Shown here: positions 17,823-26,046 of the stretch, one piece after another
How the letters are laid out: every line of letters starts with the position of its first letter
How positions within the stretch are numbered: position 1 is the first letter of the stretch
Source of the DNA: Pseudomonas kilonensis
GTDB lineage: Bacteria > Pseudomonadota > Gammaproteobacteria > Pseudomonadales > Pseudomonadaceae
DNA: 64,000 nucleotides
Direction of reading: 5' to 3'
Assembly: GCF_001269885.1 (NCBI RefSeq)
Contig: NZ_LHVH01000018.1
Coordinates: 62,001-126,000, forward strand
Made by a program: the position numbers and the translations under genes
Notes under the pieces: generated by a model
Seen by the model: only the letters and a program-made list of their open reading frames with translations
The model's database searches: none
What the model was told of the DNA's origin: nothing

Positions 17823-18734
17823 CTACTGCTCCAGCTCGTTGATGATCTGACTGATTTTCGCCCGCAGCCAACGGTGCATCGGATCCCCCTCCATGGTCCG
17901 GTGCCAGAGCATGAACTCACGCATCACCGGGATTTTCACCGGTGGTTGCAGGATGCGCAGCGGCAGGTAGTTGGCGTAGAGCCTGGCCATGCGCTGGAGC
18001 ATGGTGGCGACGCGTTGGGTGCCGACGATCAGCTGCGGCAAGGTGTTGAAGTCGTGTGTCACCACTTCCATGCGTCGGGTGAAACCGTACTGGCTCATCA
18101 GCCATTCTTCGACGCTCAGTTGCCGGTTGCGGCCAAAAATCACCGAGACATGGCCCATCTCGATGTACTGATCGAGGGTGATGCTGTCGCCCACTTGGGT
18201 GTTGCCGTCCCACACCACGCATACGTGCTCTTCTTCGAACAGCAACTGCGATGGGTGGCCTTCGATGAGATAGCGCTCAGGCACGATCATCATGTCGGCC
18301 TCGCCGCGCATCAGCAGCTCGGTGGACGTGTCGCCGGGGCCAAGCAGTTCGAAGGTGATATGCGGGGCCTCCAGGGAGATCTTCTGGATCACCCGGGCAA
18401 ACAGGACGCTGATCAGATAGTCCGAAGTGATCAGGCGAAAATGGCGCTTGCTGGTGGCGGGGTCGAACACCGGTTTGGCGGTGATCGAGGACTGGATCGT
18501 CAGCAGTACCTGGCGCACGGGCGCCGCCAGTTCACGGGCATAGGGCGTGGGCTGCATCTTGCGCCCGACCTGCGCCAGCAGTTCATCTTCGAAGTAGAGG
18601 CGCAGCCTGCCCAGTACGCCGCTGGTGGCGGATTGGGTCATGTGCAGGCGTTCGGCGGCGCGGGTGATGTTCTGCTCTTCCAGTAACACATCAAGCGCCA
18701 CCAGGAGATTGAGATCCAAGTGGTTAAAACGCAT
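17823..18734 (-). CDS. LysR-family regulator, NodD/NahR type
   Basis: Protein of 303 residues. The N-terminal winged helix-turn-helix (MRFNHLDLNLLVALDVLLEE, then AAERLHMTQSATSGVLGRL) is strikingly like NodD and NahR, which respond to flavonoids and salicylate. An effector-binding domain fills residues about 90-300. ATG 18734 is chosen; a longer frame adds 52 residues not typical of the family. It is divergent from the extradiol-type VOC gene, with box A (ATC-N9-GAT) in the gap. It is the best candidate for controlling boxes A-D. The inducer is probably an aromatic compound; this is inferred from the family. Confidence 0.9.
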   Translation of the reverse strand: MRFNHLDLNLLVALDVLLEEQNITRAAERLHMTQSATSGVLGRLRLYFEDELLAQVGRKMQPTPYARELAAPVRQVLLTIQSSITAKPVFDPATSKRHFRLITSDYLISVLFARVIQKISLEAPHITFELLGPGDTSTELLMRGEADMMIVPERYLIEGHPSQLLFEEEHVCVVWDGNTQVGDSITLDQYIEMGHVSVIFGRNRQLSVEEWLMSQYGFTRRMEVVTHDFNTLPQLIVGTQRVATMLQRMARLYANYLPLRILQPPVKIPVMREFMLWHRTMEGDPMHRWLRAKISQIINELEQ

Positions 18735-18879
18735 GGCGGTCTCGATTCTTGTATTTATTTTGTAAATACCTTCCGACCTTCCTATCGCGGCGTCAAGTCC
18801 CATGAGTGGGCGAGTCGAGCGATGCCTGTTCGATTTTTCACAGCACTTGGCGCTGTGCAGCCAGGTATCGCATTTGCCG

Positions 18880-18904
18880 ATAGGTCGCATCCCGACAAGC
18901 GATT
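18880..18904. promoter_or_regulatory. LysR-type regulon box A
   Basis: ATAGGTCGCAT-N8-GCGATT with an inner ATC-N9-GAT. It lies in the 327-base gap between the LysR gene and the VOC gene, about 160 bases from each. It can serve autoregulation and activation. Confidence 0.75.
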
Positions 18905-19061
18905 AGTCAGTGCGTTTTTGCCCCTTCAGTATCGGCCCACAGTCGGTTGGCCGTGAGGCTTTATCGACTCCAAGACCAGCCTCGGCAGCGCTCCGCCTGG
19001 CACGGCTCCCGTAAGCGGGGTGCTGGCCTGCGCTGAATAATTACAATGGAGTGGTAACTCA

Positions 19062-20000
19062 ATGAACATCATTGGCCTTGATGCCTTGATTTTTGGCGTC
19101 GACGACATTCAAGCCTGTACTCATTGCCTGCGTGACTACGGTCTGCTGCCTGTCGATGTCGACAGCGAGGGCGGTCGTTTTGAAGCCCTCGACGGCACTG
19201 CCGTGATTATCCGTCGTGCGGACGATGCCAGTCTGCCGGCGGCCATCGGGCCTGCGCCTTCGATTCGTGAAACCGTTTATGGCGTGGCCAGCGCAACTGA
19301 TCTTGAGGCCATCGCCGATGAACTGGGGCGCGATCGCCTGGTGACCCGCGGTGCCGATGGTTCCGTGCACAGTGTGGACGACATGGGCTTTGCCATTGGT
19401 TTCCAGATCAGTGTGCGGCGTGCGTACAGCGCGCCGGCGGACCTGACCAATACGCCGGGCCATGCCCCCCAGCGCCCGGTCAACCAACCGGGCATCAGCC
19501 CCGATATGCAGGCCCTGCCGCGGACCCTGTCCCACGTGGTGTATTTCGTGCCGGATGCGGCCAAGGCCGAGGCCTTTTACAAACGCCTGGGCTTCGTGAC
19601 CACCGACACCTTTGTTGGCGCGGGTCCGTTCATGCGTCCCGCCGGTTCCGATGACCATCACTGTTTGTTCATGATCCAGACGCCACCGCATATGAAGGGG
19701 TGCGAGCACTTCACCTTTCACATGGGCAGCGGCACGGAAGTGCTGTTGGCCGGGCGTCGCTTCGAGCAGCACGGCTGGACCAGCTTCTGGGGACCGGGCC
19801 GTCACCTCTTTGGCTCCAATTGGTTCTGGTATTTCAACAGCCCGCTGGGCTGCCACATCGAATACGACGCAGACATGGACAAGCACGATGACGCCTGGCA
19901 AGCGCGCCAGGCGCCGTTGTCGGCGGATAACTCGCAATTGTTCCTGTTCACTTCCCGGGAAAAATGGTTCCCCAGCGGCCCGCCACCGAAGCAGGCCTGA
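19062..20000 (+). CDS. VOC-superfamily extradiol-dioxygenase-like protein
   Basis: Protein of 312 residues with two VOC modules (about 1-125 and 148-290), the layout of type I extradiol ring-cleaving dioxygenases. The possible iron ligands in the second half are His in LSHVVYFV, His in EHFTFHMG and Glu in CHIEYDAD, in the right order. It would open a catechol-type ring next to a hydroxyl, using Fe(II) and O2. It is the first gene after box A, starts the main plus-strand series, and is followed closely by a small Rieske protein. A non-catalytic VOC role cannot be excluded. Confidence 0.8.
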   Translation: MNIIGLDALIFGVDDIQACTHCLRDYGLLPVDVDSEGGRFEALDGTAVIIRRADDASLPAAIGPAPSIRETVYGVASATDLEAIADELGRDRLVTRGADGSVHSVDDMGFAIGFQISVRRAYSAPADLTNTPGHAPQRPVNQPGISPDMQALPRTLSHVVYFVPDAAKAEAFYKRLGFVTTDTFVGAGPFMRPAGSDDHHCLFMIQTPPHMKGCEHFTFHMGSGTEVLLAGRRFEQHGWTSFWGPGRHLFGSNWFWYFNSPLGCHIEYDADMDKHDDAWQARQAPLSADNSQLFLFTSREKWFPSGPPPKQA

Positions 20001-20015
20001 GTGCGGATGTCGTCC

Positions 20016-20378
20016 ATGAGTCACGACGCCATTGTTCTCTGTCGCCTGGATGACGTGGTCGAAGGGCAGGCCCGCGGGTTCGATCCCCTGGGCACGGGGA
20101 AGGACAGCGTGTTCGCCCTGCGCCATGGCGGCGAGGTGCGGGTCTATCGCAACAGTTGCCCGCACCTGGCGGTGCGGCTGGAGTACCGCAAGGACCGTTT
20201 TCTCAGCGCCGATGGCAGCCAGATTGTCTGTTACGCCCACGGTGCCCGGTTCCTTCCGGACAGTGGCCTGTGCGTCTACGGACCGTGCCTGGGGGAGCGC
20301 CTGAGTGCTCTGCAATGGCATACGGAGGCCGATTGGCTGGTGCTCGAAGCGGGTCAGTTGGAAGCGTGTGGACCTTAG
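20016..20378 (+). CDS. Small Rieske [2Fe-2S] protein
   Basis: Protein of about 120 residues with the Rieske motif: Cys and His in SCPHLAV and Cys and His in CYAHGARF, spaced as in the family. It may be the ferredoxin of an oxygenase or an accessory subunit. ATG 20016 has GGA eight bases upstream; GTG 20001 and ATG 20007 are other in-frame options. It begins 15 bases after the VOC stop, so the two are one operon. The second motif is CxxH-G-A rather than the usual CPxHG. Confidence 0.8.
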   Translation: MSHDAIVLCRLDDVVEGQARGFDPLGTGKDSVFALRHGGEVRVYRNSCPHLAVRLEYRKDRFLSADGSQIVCYAHGARFLPDSGLCVYGPCLGERLSALQWHTEADWLVLEAGQLEACGP

Positions 20379-20398
20379 TTAACGTATCGCGGTTGCTG

Positions 20399-20423
20399 AT
20401 ACATCGTATCCCTACATGCGATT
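20399..20423. promoter_or_regulatory. LysR-type regulon box B
   Basis: ATACATCGTAT-N8-GCGATT with an inner ATC-N9-GAT and a neat GATAC-N3-GTATC dyad. It lies 134 bases before the first flavin monooxygenase and shares GCGATTAGTCA with box A. Confidence 0.75.
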
Positions 20424-20529
20424 AGTCAAACGCCTGCTTTGCCGAGAAAGTGAACACAACGCGGTAGCGAATGCGTGCAGAAGTAGCCGTTAGTGAAGCC
20501 TGGGATCGCTCCGACAGAACACTAGCGTG

Positions 20530-20544
20530 AATAACAAGAATAAG
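20530..20544 (+). promoter_or_regulatory. Putative Crc/Hfq site before flavin monooxygenase 1
   Basis: AATAACAAGAATAAG, an extended AAnAAnAA motif, ending 12 bases before the start codon. Confidence 0.55.
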
Positions 20545-20556
20545 AGTGAGACAAGC

Positions 20557-21681
20557 ATGAACTCAGTGAAAAAAGTGCTTATTGTCGGTGGCGGTATCGG
20601 TGGTCTATGCGCCGCAATCGCTTTGCGTCGCAAGGACATTGAAGTCGATCTTGTCGAGCTCAAGACGCAATGGACAGTCTACGGCGTTGGCATCATCCAG
20701 CAGAGTAACGTCGTGCGCGAGATGGCCAAGTTGGGTGTGTTGGACGGCTACCTCGACGCCGCCTACGCGTTCGAGGATGTGACCATCAATACCACGGCCG
20801 GTGAACAGCTGGCGCGAATACCCGGTCAGCGCCTGGCGGGTCCCGAGTATCCAGCCAACGTCGGCATCTCGCGCCTGGCCCTGCATCAAGTCCTCAGCGA
20901 AACCACCATTGCCTTGGGCGCTTCGATTCGCCTGGGCTTGAGCGTCGAGACGCTGGAGCAGGTGGGCGAGGGCGTTGATGTGCTGTTCACCGGTGGCAGT
21001 CGGGGTCGTTACGACCTGGTCGTGGGCGCCGATGGCCTGTACTCAACAATGCGCGGCTTGCTGTTCGGCGAGCAGTACCCACCGCGCTTCACCGGCCAAG
21101 CGGTGTGGCGCTACAACTTCCCGCGCGCCGCTGGAATCGATCATCTGGCCACCTTCCAGGGACCTGCCGGTAATGCCGGGCTGGTGCCGCTGGGTTGCGA
21201 CCAGATGTACCTGTTCGTGACCTCCCACGAGCCCGCCAACCCGAGGATGGATACCGCCACGCTGGCGACCCAGATGCGCCAGCGCCTGAGCGGTTTCACC
21301 GGGCTGATCGGCGAACTGCGCGAGCAGATCAGCGACAGCGAACGGGTGGTCTACAAGCCGCTGGAGGTGGTGTTCGTCAGTGAGCCTTGGTACCGCGGCC
21401 GTGTCGTGTTGATTGGCGACGCGGTACACGCCACGACGCCGCATCTGGGCCAGGGCGCCGGCATGGCCATTGAAGATGCCGTCGTGCTAGGCGAAGAGCT
21501 GGTCGCCGGCGGCAGCGTCGAACAGCAGCTCGAACGCTTTATGGCGCGCCGTTATGAACGCTGCAAATTCATCAGCGAAAGCTCGGTGCTGGCCGGTGAC
21601 AAGGAAATGGCCCACGACAGCAGCTTCGACCGGATCGGCCTGGTCAGGCGAATGCTCGAGGTCACGGCACAGCCTATCTGA
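20557..21681 (+). CDS. FAD-dependent aromatic monooxygenase 1 (PHBH/salicylate hydroxylase type)
   Basis: Flavin monooxygenase of 374 residues. The FAD dinucleotide motif VGGGIGGL is at about residues 10-17 and the second FAD motif LIGDAVHATTPHLGQGAG at about 285-302. Family members hydroxylate phenolic rings with NAD(P)H and O2. The start at ATG 20557 skips ten codons that code an A-rich leader. It has its own regulon box and Crc-like site. A paralogue lies at 40271-41404 with the same second motif and a similar C-terminal (A/E)PI ending. The ring substrate cannot be told from sequence. Confidence 0.88.
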   Translation: MNSVKKVLIVGGGIGGLCAAIALRRKDIEVDLVELKTQWTVYGVGIIQQSNVVREMAKLGVLDGYLDAAYAFEDVTINTTAGEQLARIPGQRLAGPEYPANVGISRLALHQVLSETTIALGASIRLGLSVETLEQVGEGVDVLFTGGSRGRYDLVVGADGLYSTMRGLLFGEQYPPRFTGQAVWRYNFPRAAGIDHLATFQGPAGNAGLVPLGCDQMYLFVTSHEPANPRMDTATLATQMRQRLSGFTGLIGELREQISDSERVVYKPLEVVFVSEPWYRGRVVLIGDAVHATTPHLGQGAGMAIEDAVVLGEELVAGGSVEQQLERFMARRYERCKFISESSVLAGDKEMAHDSSFDRIGLVRRMLEVTAQPI

Positions 21682-21784
21682 GGCGCCGGCAAAACCGAAT
21701 TCGCTCTCCCATGGATGCTTCATGCCTGTGCAGGCTGGGCCCGGCTCGACTGCGGGCGCCGTTTCACCAGAAGAGCTGACATAC

Positions 21785-21792
21785 AACAACAA
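21785..21792 (+). promoter_or_regulatory. Putative Crc/Hfq site before the DUF1302 gene
   Basis: AACAACAA, 17 bases before the start codon and overlapping the approach to the AGAGGG ribosome site. Confidence 0.55.
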
Positions 21793-21809
21793 TAAAGAGG
21801 GTTACTTCG

Positions 21810-23489
21810 ATGGCTACTCGCAAGATCGCTGCGTCGCGGCGCGTCCCCTTCACCCTGACCCTTGCGGCCAGTCTGGGGCTTGGCGCTTCGGCTGCCCAGG
21901 CCTTTCAGATCGATACCGGCAACCCCGATCTCAGCTTGCGCTGGGACAACACGCTGAAGTACAGCGCGGCCTGGCGCCTGAAGGACCCCAGCAGCAAGCT
22001 CAGCGAAGGGCAGACGGCGTTGAACCAGAATGACGGCGATCACAACTTCGGCAAGGGGCTGATCTCCAATCGCCTGGATATTCTTTCCGAACTGGACATC
22101 GGTTATCACAACTTCGGTGCCCGCCTGAGCGGTGCTGCCTGGTATGACACTGTCTACCAGGACCGCAACGACAATAATGATGCGGCCAGTGCCAACCAAC
22201 GTTCGGTGGGTTTCGACGAATTCACCAGCGACACCCGTCATCTGCATGGCGGTGACGGCGAACTGCTCGATGCCTTCGTCTACTGGAACGGTGAGCTGGC
22301 CGACCGTGCCTTGTCGGTTCGCGCGGGGCGCCACGGCCTGATCTGGGGTGAAAGCCTGTTCTTCGGCGGCAACGGCATTGCCGGGGCCATGGCGCCGGTG
22401 GACGTGGTCAAGGCGCAATCGGTACCCAATACCCAGTTCAAGGAAATCACCCGGCCGGTCAATCAGCTCTCGACCGCCTACCAACTGACCGACGATGTGT
22501 CATTGGGCGCCTTTTACCAGTTGGAGTGGGAGGCCACCCGCTTGCCGGGCGCCGGCAGCTATTTCTCCACCAGCGATACCATCGGTGAAGGCAATGAACG
22601 GCTGATCACTGGCGGGCCATTCCCGGATTTCCTTGGCGGTAATGCCAACAGCCCGGCCGCGTTTTTCCATGGCAAGGACAAGAAAGCCAGGAGCTCCGGC
22701 CAGGGCGGCCTGCAGCTCAAGTACAACACTGGGACGACGGATTACGGCCTGTACGCGCTGCAGTATCACGAGAAAACGCCCACGTTGTACTTGAAGCCGA
22801 ATGCCACCGGGCCGAACTTCAGTACCGGGCAAGTCGGCGAATATTCCTGGGTCTACCCGGAGGATATCCGTGTCCTTGGCGCCAGTTTCGCCACCTCCGT
22901 GGATGAGTACAGCTTTGCCGGCGAGGCGTCCATGCGCTGGAACATGCCGTTGGTGTCCAACGCCCAGACCGTCCTGCCGGGCGTCGAGGCGGACAACAAT
23001 GATGACGCCTTGTACGCCGTCGGCCGGACGGCCCACGTCAACCTCAATGTCCTGGCATCGCTGGGCCCTTCCTTCGTCGCCAATGAGGCCAGCCTGGTCG
23101 GGGAGATCGCCTGGAACCGCTTGCTGGCCGTGACCAAGAATCGCGCCGCCCTCGATCCTAACGCCACCGATGACGGCCTGGGCTTGAAGCTGGTGTACAC
23201 GCCCACCTATCGCCAGTTCTTCCCGGGCGTCGATATCAGCGTGCCGGTGGGTATCAGCTACTTCCCCATGGGCAAGTCGGCGGTGATCAGCGGGTTCGGC
23301 CCCGATAGAGGAGGGGACATGAACATCGGCGTCTCCGCCACCTACCTGGACCAAGTGACCGTGGGGCTGACCTACACCCACTTCTACGGTCCCGAGGACA
23401 CCAGCCTCAACGCCGCCAATCAGTTCAATTACAAGCAGTCGTTGAAGGACCGGGACTACCTGGCTTTCTCCGTCAAGACCACGTTCTAA
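21810..23489 (+). CDS. DUF1302 outer-membrane protein
   Basis: Protein of 559 residues with a signal peptide (cut after SAAQA, about residue 32). The rest is rich in alternating aromatic strands (LSLRWDNTLKYSAAW, AFSVKTTF at the end), as in an outer-membrane beta barrel; the terminal Phe fits BAM recognition. DUF1302 proteins have no fixed function but regularly stand beside DUF1329, YCF48-like and MMPL/RND genes in catabolic clusters for hydrophobic compounds, exactly as here. It probably acts as the outer-membrane part of that module. Confidence 0.88.
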   Translation: MATRKIAASRRVPFTLTLAASLGLGASAAQAFQIDTGNPDLSLRWDNTLKYSAAWRLKDPSSKLSEGQTALNQNDGDHNFGKGLISNRLDILSELDIGYHNFGARLSGAAWYDTVYQDRNDNNDAASANQRSVGFDEFTSDTRHLHGGDGELLDAFVYWNGELADRALSVRAGRHGLIWGESLFFGGNGIAGAMAPVDVVKAQSVPNTQFKEITRPVNQLSTAYQLTDDVSLGAFYQLEWEATRLPGAGSYFSTSDTIGEGNERLITGGPFPDFLGGNANSPAAFFHGKDKKARSSGQGGLQLKYNTGTTDYGLYALQYHEKTPTLYLKPNATGPNFSTGQVGEYSWVYPEDIRVLGASFATSVDEYSFAGEASMRWNMPLVSNAQTVLPGVEADNNDDALYAVGRTAHVNLNVLASLGPSFVANEASLVGEIAWNRLLAVTKNRAALDPNATDDGLGLKLVYTPTYRQFFPGVDISVPVGISYFPMGKSAVISGFGPDRGGDMNIGVSATYLDQVTVGLTYTHFYGPEDTSLNAANQFNYKQSLKDRDYLAFSVKTTF

Positions 23490-23501
23490 GAGGATTTGCG
23501 C

Positions 23502-24866
23502 ATGACCATTCAGTTCACTCTAAAGGCCTTGTGCTTAACCCTGCTGGCCGCCACCGCGCCGATGACCCTGGCCGCCAGCGCTGAACAAGCGGCCGCGCTG
23601 GGCAAGACCCTGACACCCTTCGGTGCCGAGAAAGCGGGTAATGCCGACGGCAGCATTCCGGCCTGGGACGGTGGCTACACCAAGGTCGATCCAGGCTATG
23701 TTCCGGGCGGCAAACGTGGCGATCCGTTTGCCGCGGACAAACCCTTGTACAGCATCACCGCCCAGAACCTGGCCAAGTACGCCGACAAGCTCAGCGACGG
23801 CACCAAGGAGCTGTTCAAGCGTTTCCCGGACACCTATCGCATCGATGTCTATCCGACCCGGCGCACAGCCGCCGCGCCGCAGTGGGTCTATGGCAACACG
23901 CTCAAGAACGCGACCCGCGCCAAACTGGTCGACAGCAGCGCCGGCCTGATCCCCGACGGGGCCTATGGCGGGATCCCGTTTCCGATTCCACAGAACGGTA
24001 CCGAAGCCATCTGGAACCACCTGCTGAACTGGCGCGGCACCTCGGTGGCGGCGCATTTTCGCCACTATCTGATGACGGCCGACGGCAACCAGGTGATGAC
24101 CAGCGACGGCCTGTTGACCCAGGAGATGCCCTACTACTTCGAGGAAGGCGGCCCTGAAAACTACTCGGGCGACTACTGGCAGGTGCACTTTGTCAATTCC
24201 GGCCCGGCGATTCGTGCCGGCGAACAGATCCTGGGGCGTGAGAACATCAACGGCGAAAAATCCCAGGCCCATGTCTATCTGGCCGGTCAGCGCCGGGTGC
24301 GCACGTTGCCCAACGCCTGCTGCGATACACCGACGCCGTCCACCGCCGGGGTCATGTCCTTCGACGAACTGTTCGTGTGGCAGGGCCGTACGGACCGGTT
24401 CGACTGGAAACTGGTGGGCAAGCAGGAAATGTACGTTCCCTACAACACCAACAAGGTGCAGACCGCTGCCCAGCCGCAAGACCTGTTCGCCAAGCACCAT
24501 CTGAACCCTGACTACGTGCGTTGGGAGTTGCACCGCGTCTGGGTAGTCGAGTCGACATTGGCCGCCGGTAAGCGTCACCAGTTGCCCAAAGGCCGTTACT
24601 ACCTCGACGAAGACACCTGGCAAGCCCTGCTCGGCGACCGTTGGGACGCCAGCGGTCAACTGGCCAAGACCCTCTGGTCCCTGCCTTCCGTATTGCCCGA
24701 CCTGCCAGGCCTGGTGCAACTGTCTGCCGGTTTTTATGACCTGACTTCGGGGGCGTGGTTTATCCAGAACGTCTACGCCGGATTGCCGGATCAGTATCAC
24801 GCGGTCGATCGCTACAAGGCCTCGGAGTTCTCGCCAGCGGCGATGGCCGGTCGCGGCGTGCGTTGA
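23502..24866 (+). CDS. DUF1329 periplasmic protein (LolB-like fold family)
   Basis: Protein of 454 residues with a signal peptide (MTIQFTLKALCLTLLAATAP, cut near residue 24). The mature start, AAALGKTLTPFGAEKAGNADG, is typical of DUF1329. The family is held to share the open barrel of lipoprotein carriers (LolA/LolB), so it may ferry a hydrophobic molecule across the periplasm. ATG 23502 lies 12 bases after the DUF1302 stop and follows AGAGGATT; a TTG two codons upstream is less likely. It is co-transcribed with its neighbours. Confidence 0.85.
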   Translation: MTIQFTLKALCLTLLAATAPMTLAASAEQAAALGKTLTPFGAEKAGNADGSIPAWDGGYTKVDPGYVPGGKRGDPFAADKPLYSITAQNLAKYADKLSDGTKELFKRFPDTYRIDVYPTRRTAAAPQWVYGNTLKNATRAKLVDSSAGLIPDGAYGGIPFPIPQNGTEAIWNHLLNWRGTSVAAHFRHYLMTADGNQVMTSDGLLTQEMPYYFEEGGPENYSGDYWQVHFVNSGPAIRAGEQILGRENINGEKSQAHVYLAGQRRVRTLPNACCDTPTPSTAGVMSFDELFVWQGRTDRFDWKLVGKQEMYVPYNTNKVQTAAQPQDLFAKHHLNPDYVRWELHRVWVVESTLAAGKRHQLPKGRYYLDEDTWQALLGDRWDASGQLAKTLWSLPSVLPDLPGLVQLSAGFYDLTSGAWFIQNVYAGLPDQYHAVDRYKASEFSPAAMAGRGVR

Positions 24867-24882
24867 GTCTGAGCTGAGCGTG

Positions 24883-24908
24883 AAGGGCAGGCCTGTCGGT
24901 CTGCCCTT
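24883..24908 (+). other. Intercistronic hairpin
   Basis: AAGGGCAG / CTGCCCTT with a ten-base loop, between the DUF1329 and YCF48-like genes. No T-run follows, so it more likely stabilises or attenuates the message than ends it. Confidence 0.55.
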
Positions 24909-24938
24909 GGGGTGCGAGTGTTTTTCCGAGGTTAGGTT

Positions 24939-26042
24939 ATGAACAGAATCAGTCAGGCGAGCGCTGTGCTCTTGGCCCTGTATTTGCCCTTCGCCACGAG
25001 CGAGTGCCTGGCAGGACCGACTACCGTGGGCGCACCGTTGAGCACCCCGGCCATGCCGGTGCCGGCGGCGCAGAAGAGCGTATTGATCGATCTGGCGCGG
25101 GCCGGCACACGTCTGGTGGCGGTGGGCGAGCGCGGCATGGTGCTGCTCTCCGACGACAATGGACAAAGCTGGCGCCAGGCCTCGGTACCGGTTTCGGTCA
25201 GCTTGACGGCGGTGCAGTTTGTCGATGCACAAAAGGGTTGGGCAGTGGGTCACGCTGGCGTGGTATTGGCCACGCGTGATGGCGGTGAGCACTGGACGCT
25301 GCAACTCGACGGCGCGCGTGCGGCACAGCTTGAACTGGATGCAGCCAAGGCTGACCAAGCCACGGCAGCCAACCCGGATGACGCATTGGTACGTGTACAA
25401 AATGCCGAGCGTCTCGTTGCCGATGGCGCTGACAAACCCTTCCTGGCACTCGAATTCATCGACGCCCAACACGGGCTGATCGTCGGTGCCTACGGCCTGG
25501 CGCTGTGGACCGCGGACGGCGGCGCCACGTGGCAGTCGCTGATGGGGCACATCGCCAACCCGAACGGGATGCACTTGTACGCCATCAGTCATCAGGGACC
25601 GCGCTGGTTTCTGGCTGGCGAGCAGGGTTACCTGGCGCGCTCGGATGACGACGCGGTGTCGTTCAGTCAGTTGGAAAGTCCCTATGAAGGCAGTTTCTTC
25701 ACCTTGCAGAGCCGCGCCGATGGCGCCCTGTTGGTGGGTGGCCTGAGGGGCAATGCCTTCATATCCAATGACGGTGGCGCAAGCTTCCAGCACCTGTCTG
25801 TCCCTATGCCGATTTCTTTCAACGACGCCACCCGCCTGGCCGGCGGCCAAGTGCTGCTGGTCAACCAGGGCGGCGCGCTGTTTCTCAGCGCTGAGCAGAC
25901 CGGGGCGGCGCTGCAGCCACTGGGCAAGCCCTTGGGCAAACCTGTTTCAAGTGTGATCGAGGCCGCCGATGGCAGCTTGATCGTTGCCGGTTTCACCGGG
26001 TTGCAGCGTATTGCGCAGCCATCCACTGCCGCTTCGGAGTGA
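24939..26042 (+). CDS. YCF48/BNR-repeat periplasmic beta-propeller
   Basis: Protein of 367 residues with a signal peptide (to about residue 25, ATSECLAG). Repeated blocks of the type GERGMVLLSDDNGQSWRQ, GHAGVVLATRDGGEHWTLQ and GAYGLALWTADGGATWQ are BNR/YCF48 blades, giving a beta-propeller. YCF48 (HCF136) proteins help assemble membrane complexes; in proteobacteria such proteins accompany RND/MMPL pumps. The stop is five bases before the RND start, so the two are translated together. It probably scaffolds the pump. Confidence 0.87.
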   Translation: MNRISQASAVLLALYLPFATSECLAGPTTVGAPLSTPAMPVPAAQKSVLIDLARAGTRLVAVGERGMVLLSDDNGQSWRQASVPVSVSLTAVQFVDAQKGWAVGHAGVVLATRDGGEHWTLQLDGARAAQLELDAAKADQATAANPDDALVRVQNAERLVADGADKPFLALEFIDAQHGLIVGAYGLALWTADGGATWQSLMGHIANPNGMHLYAISHQGPRWFLAGEQGYLARSDDDAVSFSQLESPYEGSFFTLQSRADGALLVGGLRGNAFISNDGGASFQHLSVPMPISFNDATRLAGGQVLLVNQGGALFLSAEQTGAALQPLGKPLGKPVSSVIEAADGSLIVAGFTGLQRIAQPSTAASE

Positions 26043-26046
26043 GGTT

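Noticed and set aside
23535..25850. Minus-strand open frame of 771 codons
   Set aside because: It is the shadow of three conserved plus-strand genes (DUF1329, the YCF48-like gene); its composition is that of GC-rich antisense frames and it has no recognisable domain.
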